This document shows, one piece after another, positions 1-10,943 of a stretch of 64,000 nucleotides of DNA (position 1 is the first letter of the stretch; every line of letters begins with the position of its first letter). This stretch comes from Notospermus geniculatus. Lineage: Eukaryota; Nemertea; Pilidiophora; Heteronemertea; Lineidae. The notes under the pieces are model-generated. The model saw nothing but the letters and a program-made list of their open reading frames with translations. It ran no database searches and was not told where the DNA came from. The translations under genes and the position numbers were made by a program. The stretch lies in assembly GCA_002633025.1 (NCBI GenBank), contig NMRB01001215.1, positions 4,237 through 68,236 of the forward strand, in the 5' to 3' direction.

Positions 1-2
1 GT

Positions 3-221
3 CGTACTGGGACGTGCAAAGGGCAGTACATATTTGATATAGAGAGAGATAGACTGAAAGAAAGTTCCGAGGGCATACTCAGGCTTGTAATGCATTTTAA
101 TGGAACATTTGCTTGCAAGCACTTTGCCTACGTTGACGAAGATGGCAATCGAATGATTGTTTGGCCTACGAGTAAGAAAAACACACCTAGATTGTTTGCT
201 CATGTCTATATAATGCTGTAA
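3..221 (+). CDS. 3' end of unknown gene family, copy 1 (partial)
   Basis: An open frame enters at the window edge and ends with TAA at 219-221, giving about 72 C-terminal residues. They match, by eye at over 90%, the last 75 residues of copy A (10650-10872), sharing the motifs CKGQYIFDIERDRLKESS and WPT.KKNTPRLFAHVY. The match continues into the 3' flank (222-455 resembles 10873-11000), so this is a real paralogue end and not a chance ORF. The product is not recognised. Its 5' part lies outside the window. Copy 1 and copy A share one type of C-terminus, while copy B (13586-14722) has a diverged one. Confidence 0.6.
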   Translation, partial: RTGTCKGQYIFDIERDRLKESSEGILRLVMHFNGTFACKHFAYVDEDGNRMIVWPTSKKNTPRLFAHVYIML

Positions 222-1062
222 ATTCAACTCACTGAATATACCAGAAACAGTGAGGATTTCTTTGTCTCACGATATAAGGTATCAATATCCGGCTGGCTCA
301 TAACTGCTCCGGCGTTGTGGTTGTCGTTGGCGAATGATGACTGTTCAATAAGCTGGTTCGAAGTTGCAGACAATTGTCAGACTCCTGCCTTATCAAGTAG
401 GCTGGGCCTAAGGCTCCTGAGTTATTAAGTCAGGTTCCTGAGTTATCCATGGTTATCGGAACTAGGGAGCAGTTTATATTTTGGGGTAGGAGTTGGGATG
501 ACCCCAGTTTGAATATTAAGTAGACGAAAGGTAATTTGCAAAAATAAAATGATTCATTGTAGAAACAGAGAAGCCGAGGTGCTAGGTGCCCCGCCAGGGT
601 ACATTGATTGCATCGATCAGATGAAACTTTGAAAGGTGGGTGGGTTCATTGTAGGCCTACATGGAGCCAATGCACCCTCTCACGAAATGAGGGCGCTTGT
701 GAACTTTGAAGTAAATACTGTGCAGCAGGTTTGAAGATGTCAAAGGGAGTGTTGTGTTACCACAGGAGGTTGTCCAGAATGTTTGTTTTGAGAACATTTT
801 TATTGATCATCCTGTACACACTCATCTGATTCTCACCAGTATCTGGCCTGACGCCCATCTAGCCTGGTTTGAATCCATCACATTTCCCGCTTCTGAGGAG
901 CTCAGAGCCTAAGCCAATCATCGGTGTGCGAAGGCCAATCGATGTGCCAATCAAAATCCGTGTTACAAATGTGTGCGGAAAGAGAAGAGAAAGTGCCGAA
1001 CAGCGATTTGTTTCACGAGTTCTGATTGGCTCGGATGCGGGTTCAAGTAGAGGTCAGAACAT

Positions 1063-1193
1063 TAGGGAGTTTTCGCAAAGCCCCCGAAACGCCAACGCGA
1101 ACGCCAAACCCATTGTTCGATGCCACGAAGAGAGCACCGAACAAAAGGATAGACATTCGCGTTGGCGTTTCGGGGCTTTGCGAAAACTCCCTA
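1063..1193. mobile_element. 131-bp MITE, family TAGGGAGTTTTCGC, copy 1
   Basis: Terminal inverted repeats of about 38 bp start TAGGGAGTTTTCGCAAAG and end CTTTGCGAAAACTCCCTA. Two further copies are at 31230-31361 and 52854-52985. The ends are compatible with a TA target, but flanking duplication beyond TA is not evident. It is non-coding. Confidence 0.85.
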
Positions 1194-1749
1194 TTTATAA
1201 TTTATGAACGCCAAAGATGACATGATTGGGACACGGCTAAAGACGCACTCGGGATGGCCTTGTTTGGACAAGATGTGTACACCCCGTACGCCATGGACGA
1301 TCTACATTGCCGAAGATGTCCGAGTTACTCCGATCCATTATCATGCAAGCCATGTGGAGTGGACAGAATGTTCACGGCACGTCATCAAAACCAGCTTCAA
1401 TTGTGCACGATGACGTGTCGACCTAATTTCTGAAACATGCATAGATGATTAGACATGACGTAGTGGACCTGACCTATTTTAACGAAAACATCAATTTCCT
1501 TCAAAGTCAACATTCCTTCCGGCAAAAAATGCATCAGTAGTTGCCACTTGCCATGCCACCTATTCATTTACGGGTATCGCTGCGGTCAAACTGGTCAATC
1601 ATCATAGTGAACTGACATCGGTAAATCACCTACACCAAATCGAAATATGAAACATCTCAATCGTGTTCCGTAAAAGCCTAGACTGAGGCACTCAGTCTCT
1701 GTAATACGCATGCGCGAACAACGAAGTATTACAGAGACAGAGACCAACG

Positions 1750-2072
1750 TAGACTAGTACCTGATCCTACCAACCTGCGCGCTGCAGTCGGACATGGCTT
1801 GTTTGGTAGGACCAGTATTGGCCGCCATTTGTGGATGAATTTAAACAGTGACGTCACTTGGATATTTTATGTAAATTCATTCAAATCTCAATACGGCTGA
1901 CGTACCGGAATGCAGATAGAAGGTGACCTACATTTGACCCAGGAAATCCGCCAATCACGAAGGGGTCGAAAATAGAAACGGTATCAGATTCACGAACGTA
2001 AATAGGCACACCCGGTCCTAACATATGCGGGCGGAACCCGATGTAAAATAGTTAGGACCGGGTACCAGTCTA
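1750..2072 (+). mobile_element. Non-autonomous DNA transposon with 9-bp TSD, copy 1
   Basis: The element starts TAGACTAGTACC and ends GGTACCAGTCTA (imperfect TIRs). It is flanked by a perfect 9-bp direct repeat AGACCAACG at 1741-1749 and 2073-2081. Related copies, each with its own 9-bp duplication, are at 26092-26459 and 50699-51069. This copy is about 45 bp shorter than the others. No coding potential is seen. Nine-base duplications are typical of MuDR-type (and some Merlin) transposons; the assignment is inference. Confidence 0.85.
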
Positions 2073-2377
2073 AGACCAACGTCGCCAAATCTTGTTACGA
2101 GAAATCCTGGTATCATCGCTGATTGGCCGATTTTGAATCCGGATGTCACAGCCATGCGGATTGGCCATATCAAAGGGTCACATGATTGCAAAATGACGGC
2201 GCTCTATTGCAAGATCACGTGACTGACGCCAGCCGTGTGCAAAGCAGCATCACACAAGTTTTAGACGTTGCAGCCAGACCCTCGGTGGTGAGAGACCGAG
2301 GTTCTGGCTGCGCGAGACTAGTGTTGTGCTGCCGTCTTTCGGCGGTTCCGGTGATCACTGCGTCAAGTCAGGCGGTC

Positions 2378-2855
2378 ACGCACCTGTAATGCATGGCCAT
2401 GCATTTACCATTAGAAATGGCGAGATGCCCCTGCTCATAGATTGGTCCCAGACCTTCGTTGGAAGGGACGGTTCGGACACAACATACACTAACCTAATGC
2501 TTCAAACCATAAAGTTTTCGTTGTGGGTTGACCGTGATGATTTTGGGGGTTTGGGGGTACTGAAAATATTACGGGTAATTTCGCACGATATTTCAATGCC
2601 GCCACTCCAAATCGGCGTTGTAATACATGTACAGTAACACCACTGGAAGACAGGCTTATGATAGTCACTAGCAAACTTTCTCAAAAGTTGAAAATTATTT
2701 TTCTCTTAATTATTTCGGTGTCAAACAGAATATTTAAGTGCCTTTTACTCGATATTATCTATGATAAATGGAAAAAACCCCGGGTTTTTAAAGATCTATT
2801 TTTAAAATGTAACCCCGCGCTGATTGGTGAATTCCTGGCACGTGACCGTCCAACT
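2378..2855 (+). repeat. Dispersed repeat, inverted partner at 22325-22800
   Basis: The sequence from the tract around cacctgtaatgcatggcc to the tract around ctggcacgtgacc matches, in reverse orientation and with scattered differences, 22325-22800. No long open frame is shared between the two copies, so I take it as a decayed mobile element. Class unknown. Confidence 0.75.
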
Positions 2856-3084
2856 CCAAGTTAGTTATTAAGTCAGCCTTCCATGAGTTATCAAAGTCAG
2901 ACGCTTGAATTATTACGCCAGGCTCTTTTATAAAGTCGGGCGCATGTGATTAAGAAATAAATGTCGTCATTCGAAAAATTCCATGCCCTTTCCCAGCCAC
3001 CGTATTTAGCCTACATCACATGAGATCAGTTTTCTTTTGGTCAAAATTATGTGATGGCTACAGATGTATTGGAAGTGTGATTTA

Positions 3085-3487
3085 AAGGGAGACATGCGAA
3101 AAATATTGCCCGGCGGGCACAAGTTGTCTTTGTTTTGATTAGCGCACAGCGCCGTCTGCTACTACGCGGTGACACTACGCTATAGCACAGGCATGACAGG
3201 CCCCTGGAGAACGATCAGTGAGTTTAGAACACGTATCTAACCAAACGTATCTAAAAAACCCAACATGTATCTAAAAACACACCACGAGCTCACAAATTCG
3301 TGAGCTCGAGGTGTGTTTTTTAAAAACTAGTGTTTTTTGGTTAGATACGTGTTCTAAACTCACTGATCGTTCTCCGGGGGCCTGTGCTATAGCGTAGTGT
3401 CACCGCGTATTAACAGACGGCGCTGTGCGCTAATCAAAACAAAGAAAACTTGTGCCCGCCGGGCAATATTTTTCGCATGTCTCCCTT
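3085..3487. mobile_element. 403-bp foldback (near-perfect palindrome) MITE
   Basis: Two arms of about 195 bp are inverted copies around a short centre near 3290 (gagctcac..gtgagctc). The ends read TA-AAGGGAGACATGCG and CGCATGTCTCCCTT-TA. It abuts the next hairpin with only one TA between them. Confidence 0.85.
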
Positions 3488-3489
3488 TA

Positions 3490-3733
3490 AAGGCCCGTCT
3501 ACACGATCATACATTTGTTCAAAACTGTATGATGATGTATGATGATGCCCAAGCTTGTTGTGGATTTCCATCTACACAATGCAGCTAAAAGTTTGAACAT
3601 CATCATACGTGTTGGATGCTATTCAAGGTTGTTGGGAAAACGGTCCATACCGATCATACATTTGTCCATGAACATCATCATACAAATGTATGATGATGTT
3701 TTGAACAAATGTATGATCGTGTAGACGGGCCTT
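3490..3733. mobile_element. 244-bp hairpin MITE, ends AAGGCCCGTCTACACG
   Basis: Inverted ends AAGGCCCGTCTACACGATCA and its complement are flanked by TA at 3488-3489 and 3734-3735. The left TA is also the right flank of the 3085-3487 element. Internal direct repeats of atgatgatgt-type sequence occupy both arms. It is non-coding. Confidence 0.85.
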
Positions 3734-3867
3734 TAGAAGAGGCTTGCAAGTGTGATTGGTACGATGTATCTGCATGCATCCCATGAGATCTGGAACTGGT
3801 TCCACTTTAAGCTGTGAGCAGTTTGTAGGGTTTTCAGCTACTGACCAACACAATTGGTCAGTTGACC

Positions 3868-3933
3868 CTTGGAGGAATTATACTGAGTATACTCAGTATA
3901 ATTCCTGAGTATACTCAGTATAATTCCTCCAAG
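3868..3933. repeat. 66-bp hairpin of ACTGAGTATACTCAGT units
   Basis: CCTTGGAGGAATTATACTGA at the left returns as its exact complement at the right, and the centre is a repeated actgagtatactcag palindrome. It is short and has no partner in the window. Confidence 0.7.
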
Positions 3934-4725
3934 GTTGACCCAATTCAGCTGACAAAGCCAGGTGTCAACTTGGTCAACTTCCGCAAAATCCCCGACTCGA
4001 CCAACCTCCATCGTCAAGCTCAGATCGAATCACAACCACTGGAGTCTTCAATCGCGATAGTAAAGTTGACCAAGCGATCATCAACCATGACAGACATGGT
4101 ATCCAAGTTGATGGACAAGTATTATAATTGATCAATTGCCTGGAAGGCATACATATACAGTTTTTGTCACAAGCAGCCAGAGACATTCATAAATGAAAGG
4201 GCTATTGTCTCCGCGTTACAACCATACAAATAGAAATCACAGCCATTGATTTTGATTGTTGATTTGCGCGCTTAAAATTAGCATTTCTCTCTGAACTGCA
4301 TTTGTGATGATAGTACGTCTTGACACATTATAGCATGTAGGCCTAGGCAACCCTCGATGGCTCAGTCGTCACTGAGTTCCCAAACCTCAGTGACCTCCTG
4401 CCGATCCTGGACTGCAATCTGAAAACACCCTGCCAGTGGAGATCCGACCCAGTTTATCCCTCTTCACCGAATCTTCAAGGTAAGACTGGCAAAGCAGTGA
4501 CATCGACATAATTGATTGATACATGTACATTCAAGATCTCTCGTCGATTCAACAGCGATCCTGGAGTCGGCCTCTAACTCCCCTTTCATTTTTCTCGCTA
4601 TTCCTTTTGCGTATTTTTACATCTACGGGTGTCATCTAGAAGTATGTTGAACGAACTGTACATGTACAGTATATCGAGCATGAATCAGATGTATCTTACC
4701 GATGCTGGGCCTCAGGACGTATTAA

Positions 4726-5512
4726 GGGGGCGGTAGTGGAAACATACAGCGCCGTTTTAGTGCGGCGGTCGAAGGTTCAACCGTCTTATTTATGAATAAC
4801 CATGTATTGTTAATAAAATTAGGCGTCAAGGACAAGCTGATCATGGTTCGTTGCCAAAACCCACACTCTTTCAAAAATATTGTTCAGCACAATGCTTTTG
4901 TACACCCGGTGCATCCGTGCGGATAGGCCTATTTTAATGACAATAAGGAGGTTACTTTAATAGCCCGCGTATTTCGAAAGCGTAGGTGTGTTTAGGCCAA
5001 AATATGAAAATTTTGGGAAGACTTTTCTCGTCCATCAGGCATCGCACTTCAGTGGTTTCTTTTCATTTGGCAGCAGTATATTTGTGCGCAGGGCGCGACG
5101 TTGAGATTTTTTCACTATTCAACAGGATTCGGGAGATATTCTAAAAGTTCATTTTTGACCAATTTTTGGCACAAATTACATAATTATCATTACTAAGAAT
5201 TAGAATTTGCAAATTATCTCAACGTCGGCACCTGCACATATGTATTCCCCAACATTTTGTGGTAAAACGCCAGGTCCCAGTCGCCTTGTTGCCGAGAAAT
5301 CTATGACGAAAAAGTCAAATGGGGGGTCTCATTGTTTGCTTAATTAGCTGATTAATGAAAGATGAAAGCACATCGTTTACAATTCAGATGTGTAGAACAA
5401 GAGTAGCAATTTCATAGAAATACATGAAATCGATGCTACCTTTTTGCTTGAAGAAAATATGAATTGTTTTCAGTCGCCATTTGCAGTGCGCTTCCTTATG
5501 GCTACCGCCCCC
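4726..5512. mobile_element. 787-bp element with TTAA flanks
   Basis: GGGGGCGGTAG at the left end and CTACCGCCCCC at the right end are each flanked by TTAA (4722-4725, 5513-5516). TTAA duplication is characteristic of piggyBac and Kolobok superfamilies. No transposase frame is visible, so it is a non-autonomous or decayed copy. Confidence 0.7.
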
Positions 5513-6050
5513 TTAAGAAACGAGTATTTTAGATTGCAACTCTCTGCCATTGTTGCTCTCGTTCGTCTGATTTTTCTCCTCGGCCAGTTCCACTCGGCGG
5601 CCATGTTGAATTCTCCATCCCCACTGTAGTAAAGGACGAACACAGGCGTAAATATTGAGTTTCGCAAGCAGCCATCTTGTTAGTCTCGCGCAACCAGCCC
5701 CTCGTTCATACTCCGAGGTCGTCAAAACGAGGGTCTGGCACAGAACGCAATTCTGATTGTAATTGGGTGAGTGACCTAATTCCGATGATTCAAAATAAGG
5801 TCAGCTTCGCTGATTGGCTAGTCACTACCAATGTATCATGTGTCTCAAAAGTTGGTGACGTAGGCTGCAGGAGGAATGATGTGACCGATCACGTGATAGC
5901 ATAATGGCATAAAAAGTTGTGTTCTATACATGTACGTCATCGTGATTGTCCGCCATGATGGTTTTACAAGTCAAAGTAACCATATAGACCAGACTCTAAA
6001 ATTGGAAATTGCAAGAGTCTGGTGGCACGAGACTACCATCTTGTCAAAAG

Positions 6051-6140
6051 TAGGTCATCGTCATGGGGATTTCCCCCACTGGGGGATGGGAGAACCAATC
6101 ATCTGTCACTCTGGAAGAGAATCCCCATGGTGATGACCTA
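6051..6140. repeat. 90-bp hairpin
   Basis: TAGGTCATCGTCATGGGGAT returns near the other end as ATCCCCATGGTGATGACCTA. The loop is about 50 bp. A smaller stem (accagactct/agagtctggt) lies just upstream at about 5990-6022. No partner copies were found. Confidence 0.55.
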
Positions 6141-6453
6141 ATTGGCAAGGTCACTTCTTGCGAAACTCACACCTATTCACTAATTGTGAATAGCTAAATG
6201 CTTATTTGTCATTCGGGTGACATTTTCTTGCCTATTTTCAATACGTTCATCAGTCTTATAACTTGACGTGATAGATAGATTTTTCGTTGTATGTGTACAC
6301 AGAGAAGGTACATGTAGTTCCAAGCATCGTTCTTCAAGCCGAAACGAGAATCAAACCACCGAAAATCGGCTTGGTTTGCTAAAATCCAGAAATCGTGATG
6401 ACTCCCGGGCAGCTTGCACCTTTATGTATTTTCTACAAGCTTATGTTTATTAG

Positions 6454-6634
6454 ACTCTTGGACGAACCCGACTCAGCTGTCCTCCCAGTGCGGTCTGAGA
6501 TTGATTGTGGGATGGAATGCAGTGTGATCAAATGCCGTGTTTTCTCCGTCGACGGCGGCTCATATTGTCGGCTCCGAAAGGACGATGGCAAGACAATATT
6601 AGCGCAAGACGGCAAGAAAGTTTGGATCAAACGG
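6454..6634 (+). CDS. Probable PAN/apple-domain exon
   Basis: This 181-bp stretch is open, preceded by a plausible acceptor (pyrimidine-rich tract ending ttattAG at 6452-6453) and followed by a donor (acgg|GTAAAA at 6635). The peptide has the spacing of a PAN/apple module: DCGMECSVIKCRVFS, then GGSYCRL, i.e. four cysteines with an aromatic after the third and C-x-L at the end. PAN modules are disulphide-bonded adhesion domains of secreted or membrane proteins, so an extracellular product is expected. No other exon of the same gene is recognised nearby. The frame implies a phase-2 intron upstream and phase-0 downstream. It could be an isolated exon or a gene fragment. Confidence 0.45.
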
Positions 6635-7369
6635 GTAAAATTATTGCTCGAGCGACGCTTTTCGTTAAATCGTCAAGAATATGTTTTTTGAGGTTTCTGC
6701 TTGGTCAAGCTAGAATGATATTTTTTTCTTCTCAAAAGAGGTCGAAAGATGGCCAGGATGGATAAAAAGCCATTAGGCCTACAGTAATTTTGTGAAAAAT
6801 GTTTTTTGCCGCTTAAGCAAAGTCTTATGAAGTGTAGAATTTTTTTTCGGATGTTATAACAATCATGTTGTGAGAGCCAAGACGAGTGGGAGAGAGCCTC
6901 GTCCCTGATGTCATCATCTGATGTTGGGACGATGAAGAGGAAGGGGCGTCAGAAATCAGTGAGTCTACTGAAATCGACCCGCTCCCTTCCCTCTCAACGA
7001 TCATGACGACAGTCGTTGTTTTACCGCGAGGAGGTGGGTATTCTTCAGTTTGAATCGGTTCAGGACTGATCACCGGGGTTGTGCGCTTCCTGTTGCAGCT
7101 CCACACTCTGTGGTCTCCATTCGTTCCTGATTTTGGTCTTGCTTTTGAACGTCGAAATACATACATCGGGACTGTTTTACAGCGTTCGCCGACAACCTGC
7201 ACTGATATGGACTGGCAGTGTCCACCACGAACATTTTGGTTCCTGAAGCCGCCGCTAGGACTAGAAGGCGTCGGTTCTGCAATCGACGTCATCTTCGGAT
7301 GTACTCGGCTACATTCGGGCGGCCATCGTACACTACCTCGACTGTAAAAAGGAGCCTCGGCGTAGTAAT

Positions 7370-7810
7370 CGTATCGCAATCGCGAGATAGTTCAGTGATT
7401 TGCCGGCTTGACCTTAATCGTCCACACTTGATATTGTGCAGACCAATGCTGATACTTTTCCACTTATTAATGGGTTCTTTGCACATTATATCGGTGGGAT
7501 AATTTTATTTACTGTAGAATTTGAAGTAGAGGCTGGAGTGATACAATGTCGAAACAAAAATGGCCGCCCGGCCTTCGCTTCACCACTTGAGAAGTTCAAC
7601 CTGCTGTTATAGCGTGAGTATTAACCCTTCATCAGGTAAGGTAACATGCTTCAACTCATTTTTCTATGTGTAGCAACACTCACAATCCCTAATTGGTAAC
7701 TTAGATCATTCAGATAGATAGATTTGAACAGTCTTGTCGAGCAGTGACCGAAGTAAGTAGATCCCGGGCAATATGGCGCTGTCCGATATACATCAGAGTT
7801 ACGATGCGCG
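7370..7810 (+). repeat. Composite dispersed repeat
   Basis: Parts recur elsewhere. 7370-7500 and 7755-7810 match 32285-32430 and 32665-32720. The middle, 7529-7743, instead matches 54851-55059. The shared piece atggcgctgtccgatataca opens a short frame at both 7773 and 32686, but the frames diverge after about 11 codons, so it is not evidence of a gene. Confidence 0.65.
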
Positions 7811-8570
7811 TGCAAATCGTTCTCTGACGTTCAGATTGGTCGGTTCGACCACTGGCTGCCATTTATTGCTGACGTCATTGATAGGAGTCCCATTTTCCCT
7901 TAGAATTTCATTCTCCCCGGTCAAAAAACCCAAACAAGCCTGGTGGCGACAGTGTCGGTGGGTGACGTTTTGTTCTGGTGTCAGATCATGCAGTGAGAGT
8001 GGAATTAGGCCAACTGAGGGGAATAGTTGTTTTTGGCAGGGTCAGGAAATTAATAGCGCGTCAGCCAAATCATCAATTCCAAACACAAAAAACTTGTGTA
8101 AAATGTAGTTTAGCCGCTGAAAAAAGTGAGAAGAAAAAATCTTCCTCCAACTAACCGGGCTCGAATCCACGGGTATGTCGACAACCATTCATAACCTCTA
8201 CACTGTAGGCCTACACCGGGCTACCGGGGCTCGCCTGGACTGCAGGGAATCTTTGGTGATACAATATTCTACTTACCAGTAACCGAAATGCGGCGATGGC
8301 CTAAAAATTCCCCATCGACACTGAAATTTTAGCTGACCCCCATCACCAAGCACGGTGGGGTACATAGACTTCATAAAAAGATCTACACAGAGATATCGTC
8401 TATGCTGTCTGGAATAGAACATGTCGTCTGCTCGCCTAACGCTTGGACGTTCAACTGACGTACATGTACTTCTGGTCAAACATCGAACCATTCCCGGTGG
8501 ATTTAAATAACAGCCGAGATTGGGATACAGACAATCATAGGTGGTGGGATTATTGCTCATTAACACACAC

Positions 8571-8815
8571 AAACATTCTCATCAAGAAACTTCCTCGGTG
8601 TTGCCATTCCGCGCGGTTCGGCATGTTCGATTACATTTAGCACCCACGTGGCTACTGGTACCCCATTCTAAAAATAACCCATGATGTCAGCATAATGATT
8701 TATAAATAGATCCGCGACAACTTATGCCGCAAATTTGGCAGCCAGAACCGAAGCCTTCTAACCCTACCGATGGCTTCTGGAACCAAAATAGTACCACGAA
8801 CAGCTTCAGAACGTT
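8571..8815 (+). repeat. Dispersed repeat in the 5' region of copy A
   Basis: The stretch from tcatcaagaaacttcctcgg to ggaaccaaaatag matches, inverted, part of the TIR element at 26476-26872. The same stretch is present in duplicate B (about 12960-13200), so it predates the duplication. It carries a TATA-like ttataaatag motif, which belongs to the repeat. Confidence 0.7.
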
Positions 8816-8956
8816 TTTTGGATCTATGACAGGTCAAGAGTCCCATCTAAGCTAGGGGTTTTTCTGATTTGATTACATACTACATGTACATGTAGTACAT
8901 GTATTATTAAATGATTATCGAACGAGAAAAGCCCCGTGTTTAGTTCATGACTGTTT

Positions 8957-9423
8957 CAGGCTTTCTGCTGCTCTTCAAGGATATTATAGGGGGAAATATA
9001 GGGGTTTTCGATCCCAAAAATAGGGGTTTATGGGGATGTTTTGTAGGGCAAATATAGGGTATTATAGGGCTTTTGTCCCAATATCTGACATGATTGGCGC
9101 AGTCAATCATGTGACAACCAGGCCTATATGGGCTATAGGGTCTAATGTCCACGACGCTGTGATGCCATCAATGACCATAAGAAGAAACTTGTCTTCAGCA
9201 AATGACTGTGCAGTAAAAATTGTATACCAACAACAGAGATCACAGCATTTGCGGACTGGCGAGCTCGCGTGGAAATACCAGAAAAGAGAAAATAGGAGAT
9301 TATAGGGCCAAGGGAACCAAAAAAATAGGGCTTATAGGGCAAATTTTGCCAAAAATAGGAATTTATAGGGAGAACAAAAAAATATAGGGATTTATAGGAA
9401 TTATAGGGCCAGCAGAAAGCCTG
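8957..9423. mobile_element. 467-bp insertion with 14-bp TIRs, absent from duplicate B
   Basis: CAGGCTTTCTGCTG at the left and CAGCAGAAAGCCTG at the right are perfect inverted repeats. CTGTTT is duplicated at 8951-8956 and 9424-9429, and duplicate B has a single CTGTTT at the same place, i.e. the empty site. The interior is rich in tatagggg/ttatagggc units at both ends. There is no transposase. A 6-bp duplication is unusual; superfamily not assigned. Confidence 0.9.
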
Positions 9424-9662
9424 CTGTTTTCACCCCGCTATTTTTGTAAACAACACAAGCAATACCATTGGAATATTAGCTGTCACTGAGTTGACCAATA
9501 GGTGTCACTACGGCCCAATTCAATGCGTATAGCGGACCCATTCATTCTTGATCGAGCACCAATCACGTGGATTTTCCTATTGGTCCGGTAGAACTTTGCT
9601 GCCATCTTTTGGCAATACGCGCGACTGACTGCTCCCATTATGTACACGTGACGTATTATTTG

Positions 9663-10872
9663 ATGTCATTATTATTTCCAAATGTTTATTATAATATTGT
9701 TCCCATCGTCATATCTGCGGTGATATGCCCAAATTTACGTGTACTTCTAAAATCTCTTCAGAAAGGGAACTTCAGATTCAGCCACACTGTGCCAATCAGG
9801 GGAAACTTCCCCTTCAGCCCCACCAAATGGTTTTACCACAGAAAGAGACAAGCAATCGTCGGTGTTGAAGCTGCATATGTGGTTTTAAGGTCACCCCGTA
9901 ATGTTTTCGTGTTCATTTTCAAGAGCGAGCTCTCAGAATTTAATTTAGAGTACAACTTTTTCTTTTCCAAACTCATTTATATCGCTGGTGAATATGGCAA
10001 AGGGCTCATTGGCGTATGCACCAATTCCAGACGACCGAATGCCGACGATGGTATGAGGACATTTGTATTTGACTTATCCGGAATAAACATTAGACCACTT
10101 GCACTACCAGAAAAGCAACTCAAGGCCAGAATGCTACACGGTGCTAAATTTACGTACTTCAGAGTAATCGGGTGCGGAGATAACATATTCATAGAGGGCA
10201 ATTATGAGAAACGTGGCCATGCAAAAACATTTGGGTACGCCTTGATCGCTTTGTACAGAATCATAGATTCTGGGTTCACGCTTCAACTTCAGTTCGTCAG
10301 AGACGTTATACAGCTTCCACCTAGAGTTTCACTGCCGGTGGTGGGAAAGACGTTTTTTGAAGAGAATATAATTGTAAAAGATTTTAATTGTGATGAAGCG
10401 GGGAATCTCTATCGATTTACCTTCATGCCGTTTTCAATAACCATGTGGCGACGAAGTAAGCTCTTTGACCAAGTGAAAACAGTTACATTTCGAGGTTACT
10501 GGTTCACCATCCATGATAGAGCGTCTGTTCTCGGATTTGGAAAGATATCTTTGAAAGAGAAATACGATACGGGAAATCTCTACGACGGTATCACTGGGAC
10601 GTGCAAAGGGCAGTACATATTTGAAGGGAAATTCATATGACGGTATTACTGGGACGTGCAAAGGGCAGTACATATTTGATATAGAGAGAGATAGACTGAA
10701 AGAAAGTTCCGAGGGCAAACTCAGGCTTGTAATGCATTTTAATGGAACATTTGCTGGCAAGCACTTTGCCTACGTTGACGAAGATGGCAGTCGAATGATT
10801 ATTTGGCCTACGAGAAAGAAAAACACACCTCGATTGTTTGCTCATGTATATGCTGTAATTTCAACTCAGTAA
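9663..10872 (+). pseudogene. Unknown gene family, copy A (frameshifted)
   Basis: From ATG 9663 the frame encodes about 318 residues that are nearly identical (about 97% by eye) to copy B, then continues a few residues and stops at 10638-10640. The cause is a 55-bp imperfect tandem duplication: 10571-10625 is repeated at 10626-10680, shifting the frame by one. The remaining C-terminus is encoded in the next frame to TAA 10870-10872 and resembles copy 1, not copy B. The product has no motif I recognise: no zinc knuckle, kinase or signal-peptide pattern. A good acceptor (tttctaaaatctcttcAG) ends at about 9760, so the true coding exon may start there. It is either a real pseudogene or an assembly join of two paralogues. 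Confidence 0.6.
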
Positions 10873-10943
10873 ATAGGCCTACCAGAAAAAATTCTTTGTC
10901 TCACAATATGAGGTATCAGTATCCGGCTGGCTAATATCTGCTC

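Larger units (their letters stand above)
456..2862. other. Non-coding block inserted in the 3' flank of copy 1
   Basis: The 3' flank of copy A runs continuously from 10873 to about 11285. In copy 1 the same flank is split: 222-455 matches the first part and 2865-2966 matches the last part. The roughly 2.4 kb between holds two small transposons (1063-1193, 1750-2072) and a dispersed repeat (2378-2855). I see no gene in it. A stem of matching ctctgtaatac/gtattacagag ends lies at about 1698-1733. Confidence 0.5.
8131..10600 (+). repeat. Tandem segmental duplication, left copy (A)
   Basis: The sequence matches 12371-14520 at roughly 97% apart from two private insertions: 8957-9423 here and 12679-12818 in the right copy. 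The offset is 4237 bp on the left side and 3923 bp on the right, explained by those insertions. The unit covers a non-coding 5' region and most of the unknown gene. Similarity drops sharply near 10571/14493, inside the gene. The left limit is hidden because the right copy starts at an assembly gap. Confidence 0.85.

Noticed and set aside
6825-7379. 184-codon open frame on the - strand
   Set aside because: Ser/Thr/Pro-rich with no domain, no convincing splice context, and other long frames overlap it in several frames; not enough for a gene call.
8695-8712. TATA-box-like ttataaatag upstream of gene copy A
   Set aside because: Lies in a dispersed repeat that also occurs at 26.5 kb away from any gene, and is nearly 1 kb from the coding frame.
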